Virus record (IMG/VR): IMGVR_UViG_3300040793_000026
Span: 1 to 44,983 of that record
DNA from: a virus
Length of the DNA: 44,983 nt
Reading direction: 5' to 3' (one strand)
The position numbers and the translations under genes were made by a program. A model generated the notes under the pieces. That model had not been told where the DNA came from, searched no databases, and worked only from the letters and a program-made list of their open reading frames with translations. Of the stretch, positions 30,162-38,458 are shown one piece after another (positions within the stretch are counted from its first letter, which is position 1; each line of letters opens with the position of its first letter).

Positions 30162-33100
30162 TAGAAAGCTCCGGGTATGCGGCTGAGCCCGTACTGGGCC
30201 TCTAACGCGGCGGCTACGCCCCTGCCACGGGCTATGTCTGAGTTCATGGAAGACTTCACCTGCGCAACCACGATATCGATGATGGATTCTCCGCCTTGCC
30301 CTTGTCGTTGCGAGACCGATCCTTGCTTCTGTTTATCGCTCGACTCGGTGATGTTGACCGTGACCGGCGGCGCGGACGTTGTCGCCCCCGACTTCGCGAA
30401 CGCCTCCGCCATCGCGGTCGTGTCCATGGTCGCCATGGGCACGGTGGTCGGCGTGCGCAGATAGCCTGAGCGGACCGCATCGGCGCTCGGCATCGCAAAG
30501 GTAGACGGTCCGCTGTACGCTTCAGGCGCCGGCGCTGCTACCATCCGGGGCATCATCGCCGCCGGCAACGGGGCGACCTGTACCGGGTCGAGCACGGCGT
30601 TGATGTGGACCGCCTGTGGCATCGGCGAGACCCGCACCGGGTCGAGGATGGTGGCGATGTGGATGTCCTTGGGAGCTTCGAAGGTCGGTGTCACGGGCGG
30701 CGGAGTGATCTCAGTCGGCTCCATGATGGCTTTCACATGAACGCTGTCCGGCAGCCCCGACATCGGCGCAACGTCCGGGATGGCGGAGAAGACCACGGGG
30801 TCGACCGTGGGCATGTTGATCTCAGGCGTCACTGAGAAGGGCGTGGGCTCCATCACCGCCCGGACGGAGACCTCTTCCGGCACATCGACTCGGATCGCTC
30901 GCGGCGATGCGAGCTTGTTCAGCGAGTCCACGGTAGCCGTCACGGACGCAGCATTTCCACTGACACCGAAGAAGCCACCGAGCCCGTTGGCCTTGAGCGT
31001 ATTGATCAAGGCAAGCTGGAGCATCACCTTGGTGATCTCCTTCAGCAAATCGACCAGCGCATCGCGAAGGTTGAAGGTGCCGTCGATGGCAGAATCGATC
31101 CACGAGCCGAATGCCGAGGTCAGCTCGCCGCCAATCGCCTGAGACAGCTTGTCCACCTCGGTCAGGGATTCGCCGACTGCCTTCCTCAGTTGTTCGGCGC
31201 GCCGTACGAACTCGTCGGGGGTAATCACCTCTTCATCAAGGTCAGCGATCAGCATCCTATACCCCTCGCGCAGCTTCTCTACCTCTGGCGAGATTTCTTC
31301 GAACTGCTCTAGCCATTCCGCCCACGCCTGCGCGGAGTCCCGAACCGCGTCATCGAGCTTCTTCTGCTGTTCGTTGATATCCTCATAGAAAGCCACCACC
31401 GGTTTCATGTCCTTGAGCAGGTTGGCGGCGTAGACGTCCGGGGTGATGGCGCCGGAGTCGAGGTCCGCTTGCAGCGACTTCATCTTCGCCGCGAAGACCT
31501 CTTCCTCGCTCATGGCGCGCTCGCGCAGCTTGAGCAGGCGTTCCTGCTCCGCCTCTCGATCGCGGAAAGCCTGCTCACGTTGTTTGTCGATGCCCTCCTG
31601 GATCGCCCCGACCATCATGGTCTCTTTGCCGAGGGCTTCCATGAGCTTGATCGACCGCTCGTACTGCATGTTCGCGTACTTGGTCCCTGTCAGCCCGCCG
31701 TTATTCCCGGTCGTGTAGTCCATCCCGTACTTATCGACTTTCCCTGACCCGAGGTAGTACCTGGCGACGGCCTCTTTTACATCCCCATTCGCCTCTTTCA
31801 TTTTTTCGGCGAAGTAAAGCGTCCCTGCCTTTATGTTCTCGACCCAGCCGTCCGCGCCGTTTCGGATAAGGTCGTAACTGAGCTTGTATTTCTCAGCGAG
31901 ATCTTTCGCAGTGCCCTCGATAATCTGCGCCGGACCCTTAGCACTGCTTTTCTTTCCAGCGTCGAAATTGGTGAAGTTCCCCGACTCGAAGCTGAACTTC
32001 GAGATCATCGTCTCTACCGCGACGCCTGCTTCTTTCGCAGACTGAATGATGAACGGCAGGAAATCCCTGAGGTTCTTCTCACCTTCCTTGGTCAGTTTTA
32101 TGACTTTGCCGATTCTATCGATGATCTCGTCGTAGCCGGTAAAGTTATTTTCATCAAAGAAAGATACCGCTGCCGCGCCGTACGGCTTATTCATCGCCGC
32201 TTCGGCGTCTGCGCGGGCTTTCGCTATCGTGTCTTGAATCTGCGATCGGGAGTAGTCGAACTCGACGGAGATAATGAGCGCCTGCGTCTTCTGGAGCAAA
32301 GCGATCTGCTCTTCCAGAACCTTAAGTTCGCGCGTATTGTTCTTGATAATCTGGTTTGACGATCTACCGCCTTTCTCCCTGGCAACGTCCAGCTCCGCCT
32401 GCAACTGCTGAACTTTCGGGATCAACTGGTCCAACTGAATCTGGGCTTGAGAGAACGCCTCGGAACGAACCGATGACGGCGCTGCCGCAACGGTGGCAAG
32501 GTCGGGCGCGTTAGCGACCGTGTTGATCTCAAGAGTAGCGGTCGCGCCCTCCAAGAACCTGGTCAGGAACTCCGTAGCACCGAGCTTCTTATCGATCGCG
32601 GAAATCGCATTCGTCCACGCGTTCTCGAATCGCTTGGCAGCCTGCGACAACAGCGGGGGCAGGGCGTTTATGCTCTTCTCAAGGTTCTTGAAGACCTTGT
32701 CGAACGCCTTCATGACGACTTCAGATGTCAGCTTGCCCGCTGACCCGAGTTCCTTGATGCCGTCGGTCGTGTTCAAGATCTCCTGCACAGCTTTTTCGAG
32801 CTGGAGCCCGAGCCCGCCGGCGTTCTCATTGAGAGACCGCAGCTCATCACCAGCCAGGTTCCCGGACCCGAGTGCTTGCGCCAGCTGAACCGTCACGATC
32901 TGCGCGCGCCGGGCGTCCGTGCCGAAGACGCGCAGGGATTGCGTTAGGTTCTCAGCGAAAGTGGCGACCTGCCCGAACGTCCCACCGACACGCTCGAACG
33001 CAGGCGAGAGCAGACCCACGTTGTCGGCGGCGTCCGCCAGCGACAGTCCGAGCTTGTCGGCAAGGTCCGCTGTCCGCGACAAGTTCGACGCACCCGCCCC

Positions 33101-33454
33101 CGTGCCCAAGCGGGAGAGCCTGGTCTGCATCAGGGTCAGTTGCTCGGTCGCCTGCGCCATGGATACCGCGAAGCGCACGGCGGCTTCCGCTGCCCGGTAG
33201 AGTTGCGTGACAAGGAAGATGATGCCGAAGCCCTTGATCGCCCGGGATGCTTTGGCGACGCTCGCTTCAAACCGGGCCAGGGACGATGCCGTCGCTTTTG
33301 CGGACCTCTCCACCGACGCCGTCGCCTTGTTGAGCTTGGTAAGCTCCGCCGCCGCTGCCGCCGTCGACTTGTCGATCTTGTTGAGCTGATCGATGAAGTC
33401 TTTGGTATCAGCCTTGACTTCGATGTAGCGAATGACGCGTTGTGTCTTTGCCAT
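30161..33454 (-). CDS. Tape measure protein with lytic transglycosylase domain
   Basis: 1097 aa. The N-terminal 300 residues show the tape-measure domain: helical, with hydrophobic 'GFGIIFLVTQLYRAAEAAV' and 'LAQALGSGNLAGDELRSLNE'. Residues about 465-605 are an SLT-type lysozyme-like domain: catalytic Glu in 'FSFESGNF' (about 489), then 'SSAKGPAQII' and 'ARYYLGSG'. Then long helices, a hydrophobic part ('LLKEITKVMLQLALI') and, about residues 830-1000, five or six degenerate Pro-rich repeats around 'VHxxAIMEPTxxxP'. It sets tail length and locally opens the cell wall during DNA entry. Confidence 0.9.
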   Translation of the reverse strand: MAKTQRVIRYIEVKADTKDFIDQLNKIDKSTAAAAAELTKLNKATASVERSAKATASSLARFEASVAKASRAIKGFGIIFLVTQLYRAAEAAVRFAVSMAQATEQLTLMQTRLSRLGTGAGASNLSRTADLADKLGLSLADAADNVGLLSPAFERVGGTFGQVATFAENLTQSLRVFGTDARRAQIVTVQLAQALGSGNLAGDELRSLNENAGGLGLQLEKAVQEILNTTDGIKELGSAGKLTSEVVMKAFDKVFKNLEKSINALPPLLSQAAKRFENAWTNAISAIDKKLGATEFLTRFLEGATATLEINTVANAPDLATVAAAPSSVRSEAFSQAQIQLDQLIPKVQQLQAELDVAREKGGRSSNQIIKNNTRELKVLEEQIALLQKTQALIISVEFDYSRSQIQDTIAKARADAEAAMNKPYGAAAVSFFDENNFTGYDEIIDRIGKVIKLTKEGEKNLRDFLPFIIQSAKEAGVAVETMISKFSFESGNFTNFDAGKKSSAKGPAQIIEGTAKDLAEKYKLSYDLIRNGADGWVENIKAGTLYFAEKMKEANGDVKEAVARYYLGSGKVDKYGMDYTTGNNGGLTGTKYANMQYERSIKLMEALGKETMMVGAIQEGIDKQREQAFRDREAEQERLLKLRERAMSEEEVFAAKMKSLQADLDSGAITPDVYAANLLKDMKPVVAFYEDINEQQKKLDDAVRDSAQAWAEWLEQFEEISPEVEKLREGYRMLIADLDEEVITPDEFVRRAEQLRKAVGESLTEVDKLSQAIGGELTSAFGSWIDSAIDGTFNLRDALVDLLKEITKVMLQLALINTLKANGLGGFFGVSGNAASVTATVDSLNKLASPRAIRVDVPEEVSVRAVMEPTPFSVTPEINMPTVDPVVFSAIPDVAPMSGLPDSVHVKAIMEPTEITPPPVTPTFEAPKDIHIATILDPVRVSPMPQAVHINAVLDPVQVAPLPAAMMPRMVAAPAPEAYSGPSTFAMPSADAVRSGYLRTPTTVPMATMDTTAMAEAFAKSGATTSAPPVTVNITESSDKQKQGSVSQRQGQGGESIIDIVVAQVKSSMNSDIARGRGVAAALEAQYGLSRIPGAF

Positions 33455-33460
33455 GGTCTG

Positions 33461-34285
33461 TTACCTTTTGCCGCCGCCGGCGAACTTCTTCCGGCGCTTG
33501 GTGCGGTGCTTCGCGTAGAGTTTGCCCGTGCGGCTCATGCTATTCAGTGGTCCAACCCAGATGATGGGCACCGCGTAGGGGCGGGGGCCAGTCTGACCGA
33601 CATCCGATCGACGCAGGAATACGCCCCACGGGGTGTAGACCCCCACACCTAGGTGGTCATAGGCGCCCTTGCGGATCATCTTGAGGCTGGAGCTGCCAAG
33701 GTAGCCGAAAGCGACGTCGTAGCGCCCCTTGGCCTGCTTGGAGATCGTGGGCCATGCCCTATTGTATGGCCTCGCCCAGCCAGGGTTCTCCAGCGTGGAG
33801 GCGTGCGGCGCCACGTTGGCGATACCGACCACGGTGAAATCGGCGGACGACGGCAGCGTGATGTACGCCTGGTCGCCGATGACGTAGCGGAAGCACTCCC
33901 GGTAGCGGTACGGGTTGTTCCGCTTCTGCTCTCCGCTCGACGGGGGGCTCGCGACCTTGAGGAACCGCATGATCGCCTCGGCCTGCACCCGGACGTTAAC
34001 GTCCTCCGCAGCGCCAGGACGCGCCATGTACGCGATCTTGCCCACGGGCATGTTCAGGCGGAACAGTTTGGCTACCTGGAGTCGTGGCGCGTTGTCGACC
34101 CGCTTGTTACCGATGACGCCACTCATGGTGTCCGGGAGTCCGTCCTCAATGGACTTCACGTCTTCGTAGACGACCTCGCGCCCGCTGTCCTGGAACCAAT
34201 TGTAGGCGGTCTCGCCGTCGAAAAACGCCCGCTGGAATGCCTTCGCGGTCGCGAAGTCCTTATTCGATAGGGGCTTGCGATTCAC
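33461..34285 (-). CDS. Hypothetical structural protein between chaperones and tape measure
   Basis: 274 aa from a GTG that overlaps the stop of the T-like frame (TAGTG). No family is recognised. The sequence is mixed alpha/beta, with 'YVIGDQAYITLPSSADFTVV' and a very basic C-terminus ('RTKRRKKFAGGGKR'). Between the tail chaperones and the tape measure one normally finds nothing or a small protein, so this is an extra gene of the tail module, perhaps a neck, tail-completion or DNA-contacting protein (inference from position and charge). Confidence 0.65.
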   Translation of the reverse strand: MNRKPLSNKDFATAKAFQRAFFDGETAYNWFQDSGREVVYEDVKSIEDGLPDTMSGVIGNKRVDNAPRLQVAKLFRLNMPVGKIAYMARPGAAEDVNVRVQAEAIMRFLKVASPPSSGEQKRNNPYRYRECFRYVIGDQAYITLPSSADFTVVGIANVAPHASTLENPGWARPYNRAWPTISKQAKGRYDVAFGYLGSSSLKMIRKGAYDHLGVGVYTPWGVFLRRSDVGQTGPRPYAVPIIWVGPLNSMSRTGKLYAKHRTKRRKKFAGGGKR

Positions 34286-34826
34286 TAGACGTCCGCGCCG
34301 AACCGGCGGGCGAAGTCCTCTGGCGAGATCCGCCCGGCGCCTTCACCGATTTCGGCTTCCCCACTTTCGCGCCTGGTCTTCTCTTTCATGAAAGCCGCCC
34401 ACCGGTAGTACTCACTGATCGGCATCTCCACGAGATCGCAGACCAGCATCTTCAGTTCCCAGCCGAGATAGTGCAAGAACTCCTCGCTGGGGTTTAGACG
34501 TTTGGGTCAGGCTCCTCGCCTGTCAGGGCGGCTTCTTCCTCCAACTCCTCGACGTCCTCGAGGAAGGTCTTCGGGAACAGCTCCGTCATGCGCGTCAGCA
34601 TCGGCACGGTCACGCTGGCGCCCCACGAGCGGATCTCCTCCGCCGAGAACTGTTGCCCATCCACCCACAACATCCAGCTCAGCCACACGAACTGTGAAGC
34701 CCGCCCGCCGCCCGCTGCCGCCGATTGCTCGTTGGCGTCGAAAAACTGATCGGCGTTCAGCTCCACCAGCTCGACGACTTTGCCGAGGTCAGGAAGGTCG
34801 AAGGTTATCTTTTTGATTTTGTACAT
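34285..34826 (-). CDS. GT-like tail assembly chaperone, made by -1 frameshift
   Basis: About 180 aa predicted: residues 1-109 as in the G-like protein, then a -1 slip at CCCAAAC and reading of the second frame ('RLNPSEEFLHYLGW', 'MPISEYYRWAAFMKEKT', ending 'FARRFGADV'). In lambda and many siphoviruses the longer GT form binds the tape measure and the short G form coats it, in a fixed ratio. The second frame has no good start of its own and is open back through the slip site, as required. Confidence 0.8.
34494..34826 (-). CDS. G-like tail assembly chaperone
   Basis: 110 aa. 'LVELNADQFFDANEQSAAAG', then a helical 'FVWLSWMLWVDGQQFSAEEI' and an acidic C-terminal tail ('LEDVEELEEEAALTGEEPDP'), the usual composition of G-type chaperones. 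It directly precedes the frameshift site and follows the tail tube gene. The main product ends at the TAA 4 nt after the slip heptamer. Confidence 0.8.
   Translation of the reverse strand: MYKIKKITFDLPDLGKVVELVELNADQFFDANEQSAAAGGGRASQFVWLSWMLWVDGQQFSAEEIRSWGASVTVPMLTRMTELFPKTFLEDVEELEEEAALTGEEPDPNV
34500..34506 (-). promoter_or_regulatory. Programmed -1 frameshift slippery site CCCAAAC
   Basis: On the - strand C-CCA-AAC fits X-XXY-YYZ: zero-frame codons CCA AAC re-pair as CCC AAA after the slip. The heptamer ends one codon (GTC) before the G-frame TAA. The downstream -1 frame is open to 34285. Confidence 0.85.
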
Positions 34827-34837
34827 TTTTATGCTCC

Positions 34838-34868
34838 AAAAAGCCGATCGGCGCGTCCGCCGGCGGCT
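34838..34868 (-). terminator. Stem-loop with T-run between tail tube and chaperone genes
   Basis: On the - strand AGCCG (34868-34864) pairs with CGGCT (34846-34842), followed directly by TTTT. It lies 12 nt before the chaperone start codon, so it would reduce chaperone expression relative to the abundant tail tube protein. It is a short stem, so only partial termination is likely. Confidence 0.4.
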
Positions 34869-34900
34869 CGCTCATGGTTGAGCGCAACTTGCGCTGTAGG

Positions 34901-35536
34901 TTACGGGCAGTTCGGGGCGTAGCTCGGCTTCGCTTTCACAACCGCACCACCGGTCCAGGTGCCGGCAGCGTTCAGCTCGAACGACTCGCTGTAGCTGTTG
35001 ATCTCGATGGGGATCGACATGCTGCCGGCGTCATTCGGGAACTCGACGTAGAAGATCGCCTCGCCGCCGTAGTCCAGCCAATCCTGCATCTCCTGGAAGC
35101 CGGCATCGCAGAAGTCGATCGGACCACCCCAGGTCAGTGTACCCGCACCTGCAGGAGCACCCGCGACCTGGGCGTCAGGGTTACAGAAAGTGGCGGTCGA
35201 GATCGTATCACCAGCGGGCACGTCACGGGCCAGGCTGTTGATGCAGAACCCGGCAAAGTCGGTCGATGGGCTGTACTCGTAAGCGCTGCCCGCCGTCGGG
35301 GACGCGGTCTCGTGGGTCGTGTTGGACCCGAGTAGCTGCCCCGTTGCGCCGACCTTGAATACCCGGTTGTCGATGGAGCCGAGCCCCGTGCCGGTGACTT
35401 TGACGATTGAGCCTTCCGCTGGGGCGGGGGCGATAGACGCGGGCTTGCCGACGGTCAGCGTGATGGGGTCAGCCGCCACGGTGACATCTTTGTGGAGTAG
35501 ATAGGTCTTGAGACCACGAGTCGAAAAAGCTGCCAT
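34901..35536 (-). CDS. Major tail (tube) protein
   Basis: 211 aa. The beta-rich sequence begins 'MAAFSTRGLKTYLLHKDVTV' and ends with 'SYSESFELNAAGTWTGGAVV', like siphovirus tail tube proteins that polymerise into the tail shaft. The position fits: after the completion protein and before the G/GT chaperones. Five cysteines are scattered, with no obvious metal site. The family assignment rests mainly on synteny and general appearance. Confidence 0.75.
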   Translation of the reverse strand: MAAFSTRGLKTYLLHKDVTVAADPITLTVGKPASIAPAPAEGSIVKVTGTGLGSIDNRVFKVGATGQLLGSNTTHETASPTAGSAYEYSPSTDFAGFCINSLARDVPAGDTISTATFCNPDAQVAGAPAGAGTLTWGGPIDFCDAGFQEMQDWLDYGGEAIFYVEFPNDAGSMSIPIEINSYSESFELNAAGTWTGGAVVKAKPSYAPNCP

Positions 35537-35557
35537 TTGATTGATCTCCAGGCTGAC

Positions 35558-35944
35558 TTAAGGGGCTGAAAGGGCGCCCGTTTCCCACAGTGTGAAGGAG
35601 CCGCTAACCCGGTACACCCTGGTCGTCGGTTCCCAATCTTCGAACACCGATTCCGGCATCATGTTTAGCGGCTCGAAGCCTGCGATGATGTCCGCCATCA
35701 TACGCCTCGCCTCCGCGTAATCGTAGGCAAGACAGTCGATCAGGTAGGACGCATTCAGGGTCTGCCCGCTAGCGGTGACGCAGAACGCCTGGAACTGCTG
35801 GTCGTCGTACAGCTCACGCGTGAACACGACCAACGGGACCTGCGAGGGGTGGTCGTCATCGAGCTGTGGCGCGTGCAGGCGGTAGACCGGTGCTGGCGCA
35901 ACGGCGGCGTTCATGGCGGCGATGATCTCGGTTTCGGTGCTCAT
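35558..35944 (-). CDS. Tail completion/terminator-like protein
   Basis: 128 aa. 'VPLVVFTRELYDDQQF' and 'RVYRVSGSFTLWETGAL' frame an alpha/beta protein of the size and position of tail terminator proteins (DUF3168/lambda U type) that cap the tube. ATGA overlap with the adaptor gene supports co-expression. Assigned by position. Confidence 0.65.
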   Translation of the reverse strand: MSTETEIIAAMNAAVAPAPVYRLHAPQLDDDHPSQVPLVVFTRELYDDQQFQAFCVTASGQTLNASYLIDCLAYDYAEARRMMADIIAGFEPLNMMPESVFEDWEPTTRVYRVSGSFTLWETGALSAP

Positions 35945-36291
35945 GAGTTTCTCGAACCACTCTTACACACCAGCGTCGCCATCGTGTCGGTGCGGTCGGG
36001 CAGTACGGCGACGATGTCGAACTCGGCTAGGTTGTCCACGTTGGTCAGCCGCATGGACGGGTCCAGGGCGATCGTCGGGTCGATGCGTACGTAGACGCGC
36101 ATGGTCGCCTCCGCCAAGTCACGCTCGCCCGCCGTGAACTCCCGACCGCTGACGTAGCTGATGTCGGCGGGCACTTCCGCGACGGTCTCCCAGACCTTGG
36201 TCGGCGCGCCGTAGGTATCGACAGATCGGATCGGGCGTTCGATGAGAACGCGATAGCGAAGCCGTCCCGCTTTCAAACCGAAGGCCTCCAC
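35941..36291 (-). CDS. Head-tail adaptor (head closure) protein
   Basis: 116 aa. 'AGRLRYRVLIERPIRSVDTY' at the N-terminus, 'VWETVAEVPADISYVSGREF' and 'RVYVRIDPTI' follow the SPP1 gp16-like Phage_H_T_join pattern, a small beta-barrel that closes the head and joins the tail. It overlaps the connector gene by 19 nt. Confidence 0.82.
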   Translation of the reverse strand: MEAFGLKAGRLRYRVLIERPIRSVDTYGAPTKVWETVAEVPADISYVSGREFTAGERDLAEATMRVYVRIDPTIALDPSMRLTNVDNLAEFDIVAVLPDRTDTMATLVCKSGSRNS

Positions 36292-36797
36292 AGACCGCTG
36301 AGCACCCGCTCGGACATGTCGGGCAGTTCTGAGTAGCTGCCCGTCTGGAGCGACTCGCGGTACTCGTAGAGCGTCGCGGCGCGCATCAGGATCGGATTGA
36401 TGACAGCGGGGGTGACGTCCGCTGCCTTCTCATAGCCGGCTTCGATGTAGAAGACGCCCCGGCGGTTGTCGGACGGCAAGGCCGCCTCGAACCCGAAGTA
36501 GTCCAGCTTGACGATCTGCTTGCCGCCGACGGCATCGATCTGGTAGACGCTGCGCACCGGCATCTTCGGGACGTGCCCGGTCTGCGCGTTCTCCCATCGC
36601 TCGTCCGTGGTGTCCCACTTCCATGTGGACGGGTTGATGCTGAGGTTGGTCAGCGTCTCGACCTCCGCGATAGCCCGCGCTGTTGCGTTGGTCAAGTACT
36701 CGTCGTCGCGGGTGAACTCCACCCTGCAGTGCGCCTTGACCTCCGGCAGCATCTGGGTCGGTAGCACGACGAGGTCGACTCTCACGAGTTCTAGCAT
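36273..36797 (-). CDS. Head-tail connector protein
   Basis: 174 aa. 'LPEVKAHCRVEFTRDDEYL' with the following helix 'ATARAIAEVETLTN' is the N-terminal pattern of gp6/gp15-type connector proteins ('...K.HLRV....D..I..LI.AA...IE..T'), and 'PVINPILMRAATLYEYRESL' fits their C-terminal helix. It should form the ring below the portal. The next gene in order is the adaptor. Confidence 0.8.
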   Translation of the reverse strand: MLELVRVDLVVLPTQMLPEVKAHCRVEFTRDDEYLTNATARAIAEVETLTNLSINPSTWKWDTTDERWENAQTGHVPKMPVRSVYQIDAVGGKQIVKLDYFGFEAALPSDNRRGVFYIEAGYEKAADVTPAVINPILMRAATLYEYRESLQTGSYSELPDMSERVLSGLWRPSV

Positions 36798-36809
36798 GGC
36801 GGTTTCCGG

Positions 36810-37658
36810 TTACGGGCAAGTTCCCCAGACGGGGAAGTTCTGCGCCTGCAGGGCGGACCCGGTGGCGAAATCAGTCGGCTCTACAGCGATGTTCGACACA
36901 CACCAGCCGGACAGATCTTGGTTAAATGCCGTAGCGTTCATGAACGCATAGTCCATATCCAAGACGGTGCTCGTGTCCCAGTTGCCTGCTTGCGGATTTG
37001 CCAACGAGCAGTCTTGGAACATCGAAGAGATGTCCGTTGCATGAGCCAGCGGATCGGTGGCACTGACGATTAAGTTGGAGCAGCCTCTCAACCCATTGCT
37101 CCACGAGTCCCGAATGCACTCGCCCCATTGGTGGATCTCAACGACCTTCAGGCGGTCTCCGCCCCCATCGAAGTTCGGTCCGGGGAGATTGCCGGTAATG
37201 CTGACCTGGTACGTTCCGGGGGCTGGGAACGTGTGGGCTGGAATCGCTTCCTTATGGAACTCAGAATCGCTGCCGTCGCCCCAGGTGATGAGGGCGTAGA
37301 ACCACCCTTGACGATTCGGCCACTGGAAACTCAAGTCGCCACCTGTCACCGTAACGGACATGATGAACGGGCGACGGCTGAAGATATCCGGTCCTCGCAG
37401 CGGTCCGTTATCGGACCAGATACCCTCGTTCTGCATCTCCCAGAGAGGGTAGTTAACCATGTCGTCCATCTCGCCCTGCTGGACAGCGTAGCCCTCGAGG
37501 AGCATCGCGTCTTGAAGACTCGGAAGCGTCACCACCTGTCGGGTCAGTCGGTTGACGACAACGTCGTCCATCTCCGGTGGCGTGCGAACGATCAGATACA
37601 GCGGAATTCTGGAAAGGTCCGCGCGTTGACCACGAAAACAGATTGAAATTGGCATCAC
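36810..37658 (-). CDS. BspA-like (DUF285) repeat protein with Ig/PKD-like part
   Basis: 282 aa from GTG 37658 (ATG at 37655 next in frame). Residues about 110-170 look like a PKD/Ig fold ('FYALITWGDGSDSEFHKEAI', 'FPAPGTYQVSI'). The C-terminal third has the DUF285/BspA leucine-rich-like units: 'DISSMFQDCSLANPQAGNWD', 'VLDMDYAFMNATAFNQDLSG', 'DFATGSAL', ending 'PVWGTCP'. Such repeats are usual in bacterial surface proteins and adhesins. In the virion operon it may be a head or neck decoration that binds cell surfaces or polysaccharides (inference). No signal peptide is seen, as expected for a virion protein. Confidence 0.78.
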   Translation of the reverse strand: MMPISICFRGQRADLSRIPLYLIVRTPPEMDDVVVNRLTRQVVTLPSLQDAMLLEGYAVQQGEMDDMVNYPLWEMQNEGIWSDNGPLRGPDIFSRRPFIMSVTVTGGDLSFQWPNRQGWFYALITWGDGSDSEFHKEAIPAHTFPAPGTYQVSITGNLPGPNFDGGGDRLKVVEIHQWGECIRDSWSNGLRGCSNLIVSATDPLAHATDISSMFQDCSLANPQAGNWDTSTVLDMDYAFMNATAFNQDLSGWCVSNIAVEPTDFATGSALQAQNFPVWGTCP

Positions 37659-37668
37659 CAGAACCCCA

Positions 37669-37743
37669 CTAGAATTTTGGCGCCCGGTCTACGCTACGCA
37701 CGACCAGACCACCACAGAATGTCGGACGGCGCAGACCAGGCAT
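37669..37743 (-). CDS. Possible 24-aa peptide ORF
   Basis: ATG at 37743 to TAG at 37671-37669 encodes 24 residues beginning 'MPGLRRPTFCGGLVV'. It fills the only gap between the genes at 37749 and 36810 and starts 6 nt after a stop codon. The composition is protein-like, but nothing else supports translation. Confidence 0.3.
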   Translation of the reverse strand: MPGLRRPTFCGGLVVRSVDRAPKF

Positions 37744-37748
37744 TGAAC

Positions 37749-38126
37749 TTAACGACGCGCGACGACTTCGTCGCTGTGGCGCAAAGGAACCAGCGTGATG
37801 GCGTTCGACTGAATAGCCGGTGTCACCAGGGTCTCACCTACTTCGACAACGTGGTCCTCGTAGTCCTCGGCTTCCGGATAAAGGAAGTGGTTGACTTCCT
37901 TGTACTCCCTGACCACCATGTCGCCGCTCAGTGGAGTGATGCCGACCATCGCGTCCTGGTTGGGCATGGAGCCGATACCGAAGGCGCCTTGCAAAGTGCC
38001 GCCCTTCTTCTCGTCATCGACCTCCTTTTCAACGGAGGAACCGGCCTGTAGAACCTCGGCGCCTTTAGCGGTAGTCAGGACGACACGCGCTGTTCCGGTC
38101 TCACAAATGAGTTTGTATTTCATCAT
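37749..38126 (-). CDS. Hypothetical protein
   Basis: 125 aa, no family recognised. A beta-rich N-terminus ('YKLICETGTARVVLTTAKGA') is followed by an acidic middle and 'GITPLSGDMVVREYKEVNHF'. No signal or membrane segment. It sits between the lysis-like genes and the BspA-like gene and overlaps the secreted protein gene by 4 nt. It may be a small virion or lysis-related protein; nothing decides. Confidence 0.6.
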   Translation of the reverse strand: MMKYKLICETGTARVVLTTAKGAEVLQAGSSVEKEVDDEKKGGTLQGAFGIGSMPNQDAMVGITPLSGDMVVREYKEVNHFLYPEAEDYEDHVVEVGETLVTPAIQSNAITLVPLRHSDEVVARR

Positions 38127-38458
38127 GGTTGTTCACTCTTACACAGTGGGCTGTGATACATCTCGCAATAAACAAAATCCGGGGAGCCTTGCACCTTCAG
38201 TTGACGACCGTTGGATAGATTGACGCGAGTGCATCCCTTATTCTCCGACGGAACCATCAGCTGGATGTCTTCAGGATTGACCCAAAAATAGCGCCCGGAC
38301 GTTTTCAGTGCCTCGCTGCCGTACAGCTGTGCAAGTGTTTCGTTGGACACGGCGTCGCACACCTTCAGCTTGACCAGTTCAGGCCAAGCCTGGCTGCTCA
38401 ACGCGAACAGCCCGATGGCGGCAGCGAGCCCGACCGGGAACAACATTTTAGTCATCAC
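38123..38458 (-). CDS. Secreted Cys-containing protein beside the endolysin
   Basis: About 111 aa from ATG 38458; ATG 38467 is an alternative start (3 codons longer) and the frame is open to 38509. A signal peptide or membrane anchor follows the start ('MLFPVGLAAAIGLFALSSQA'). The exported part has four Cys (in 'KVCDAV', 'KGCTRV', 'VYCEMY', 'PLCKSE'), possibly two disulfides. It starts inside the 3' end of the endolysin gene, so a lysis role (holin helper or spanin-like) is possible, but it matches no lysis family I know. Confidence 0.55.
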   Translation of the reverse strand: MMTKMLFPVGLAAAIGLFALSSQAWPELVKLKVCDAVSNETLAQLYGSEALKTSGRYFWVNPEDIQLMVPSENKGCTRVNLSNGRQLKVQGSPDFVYCEMYHSPLCKSEQP

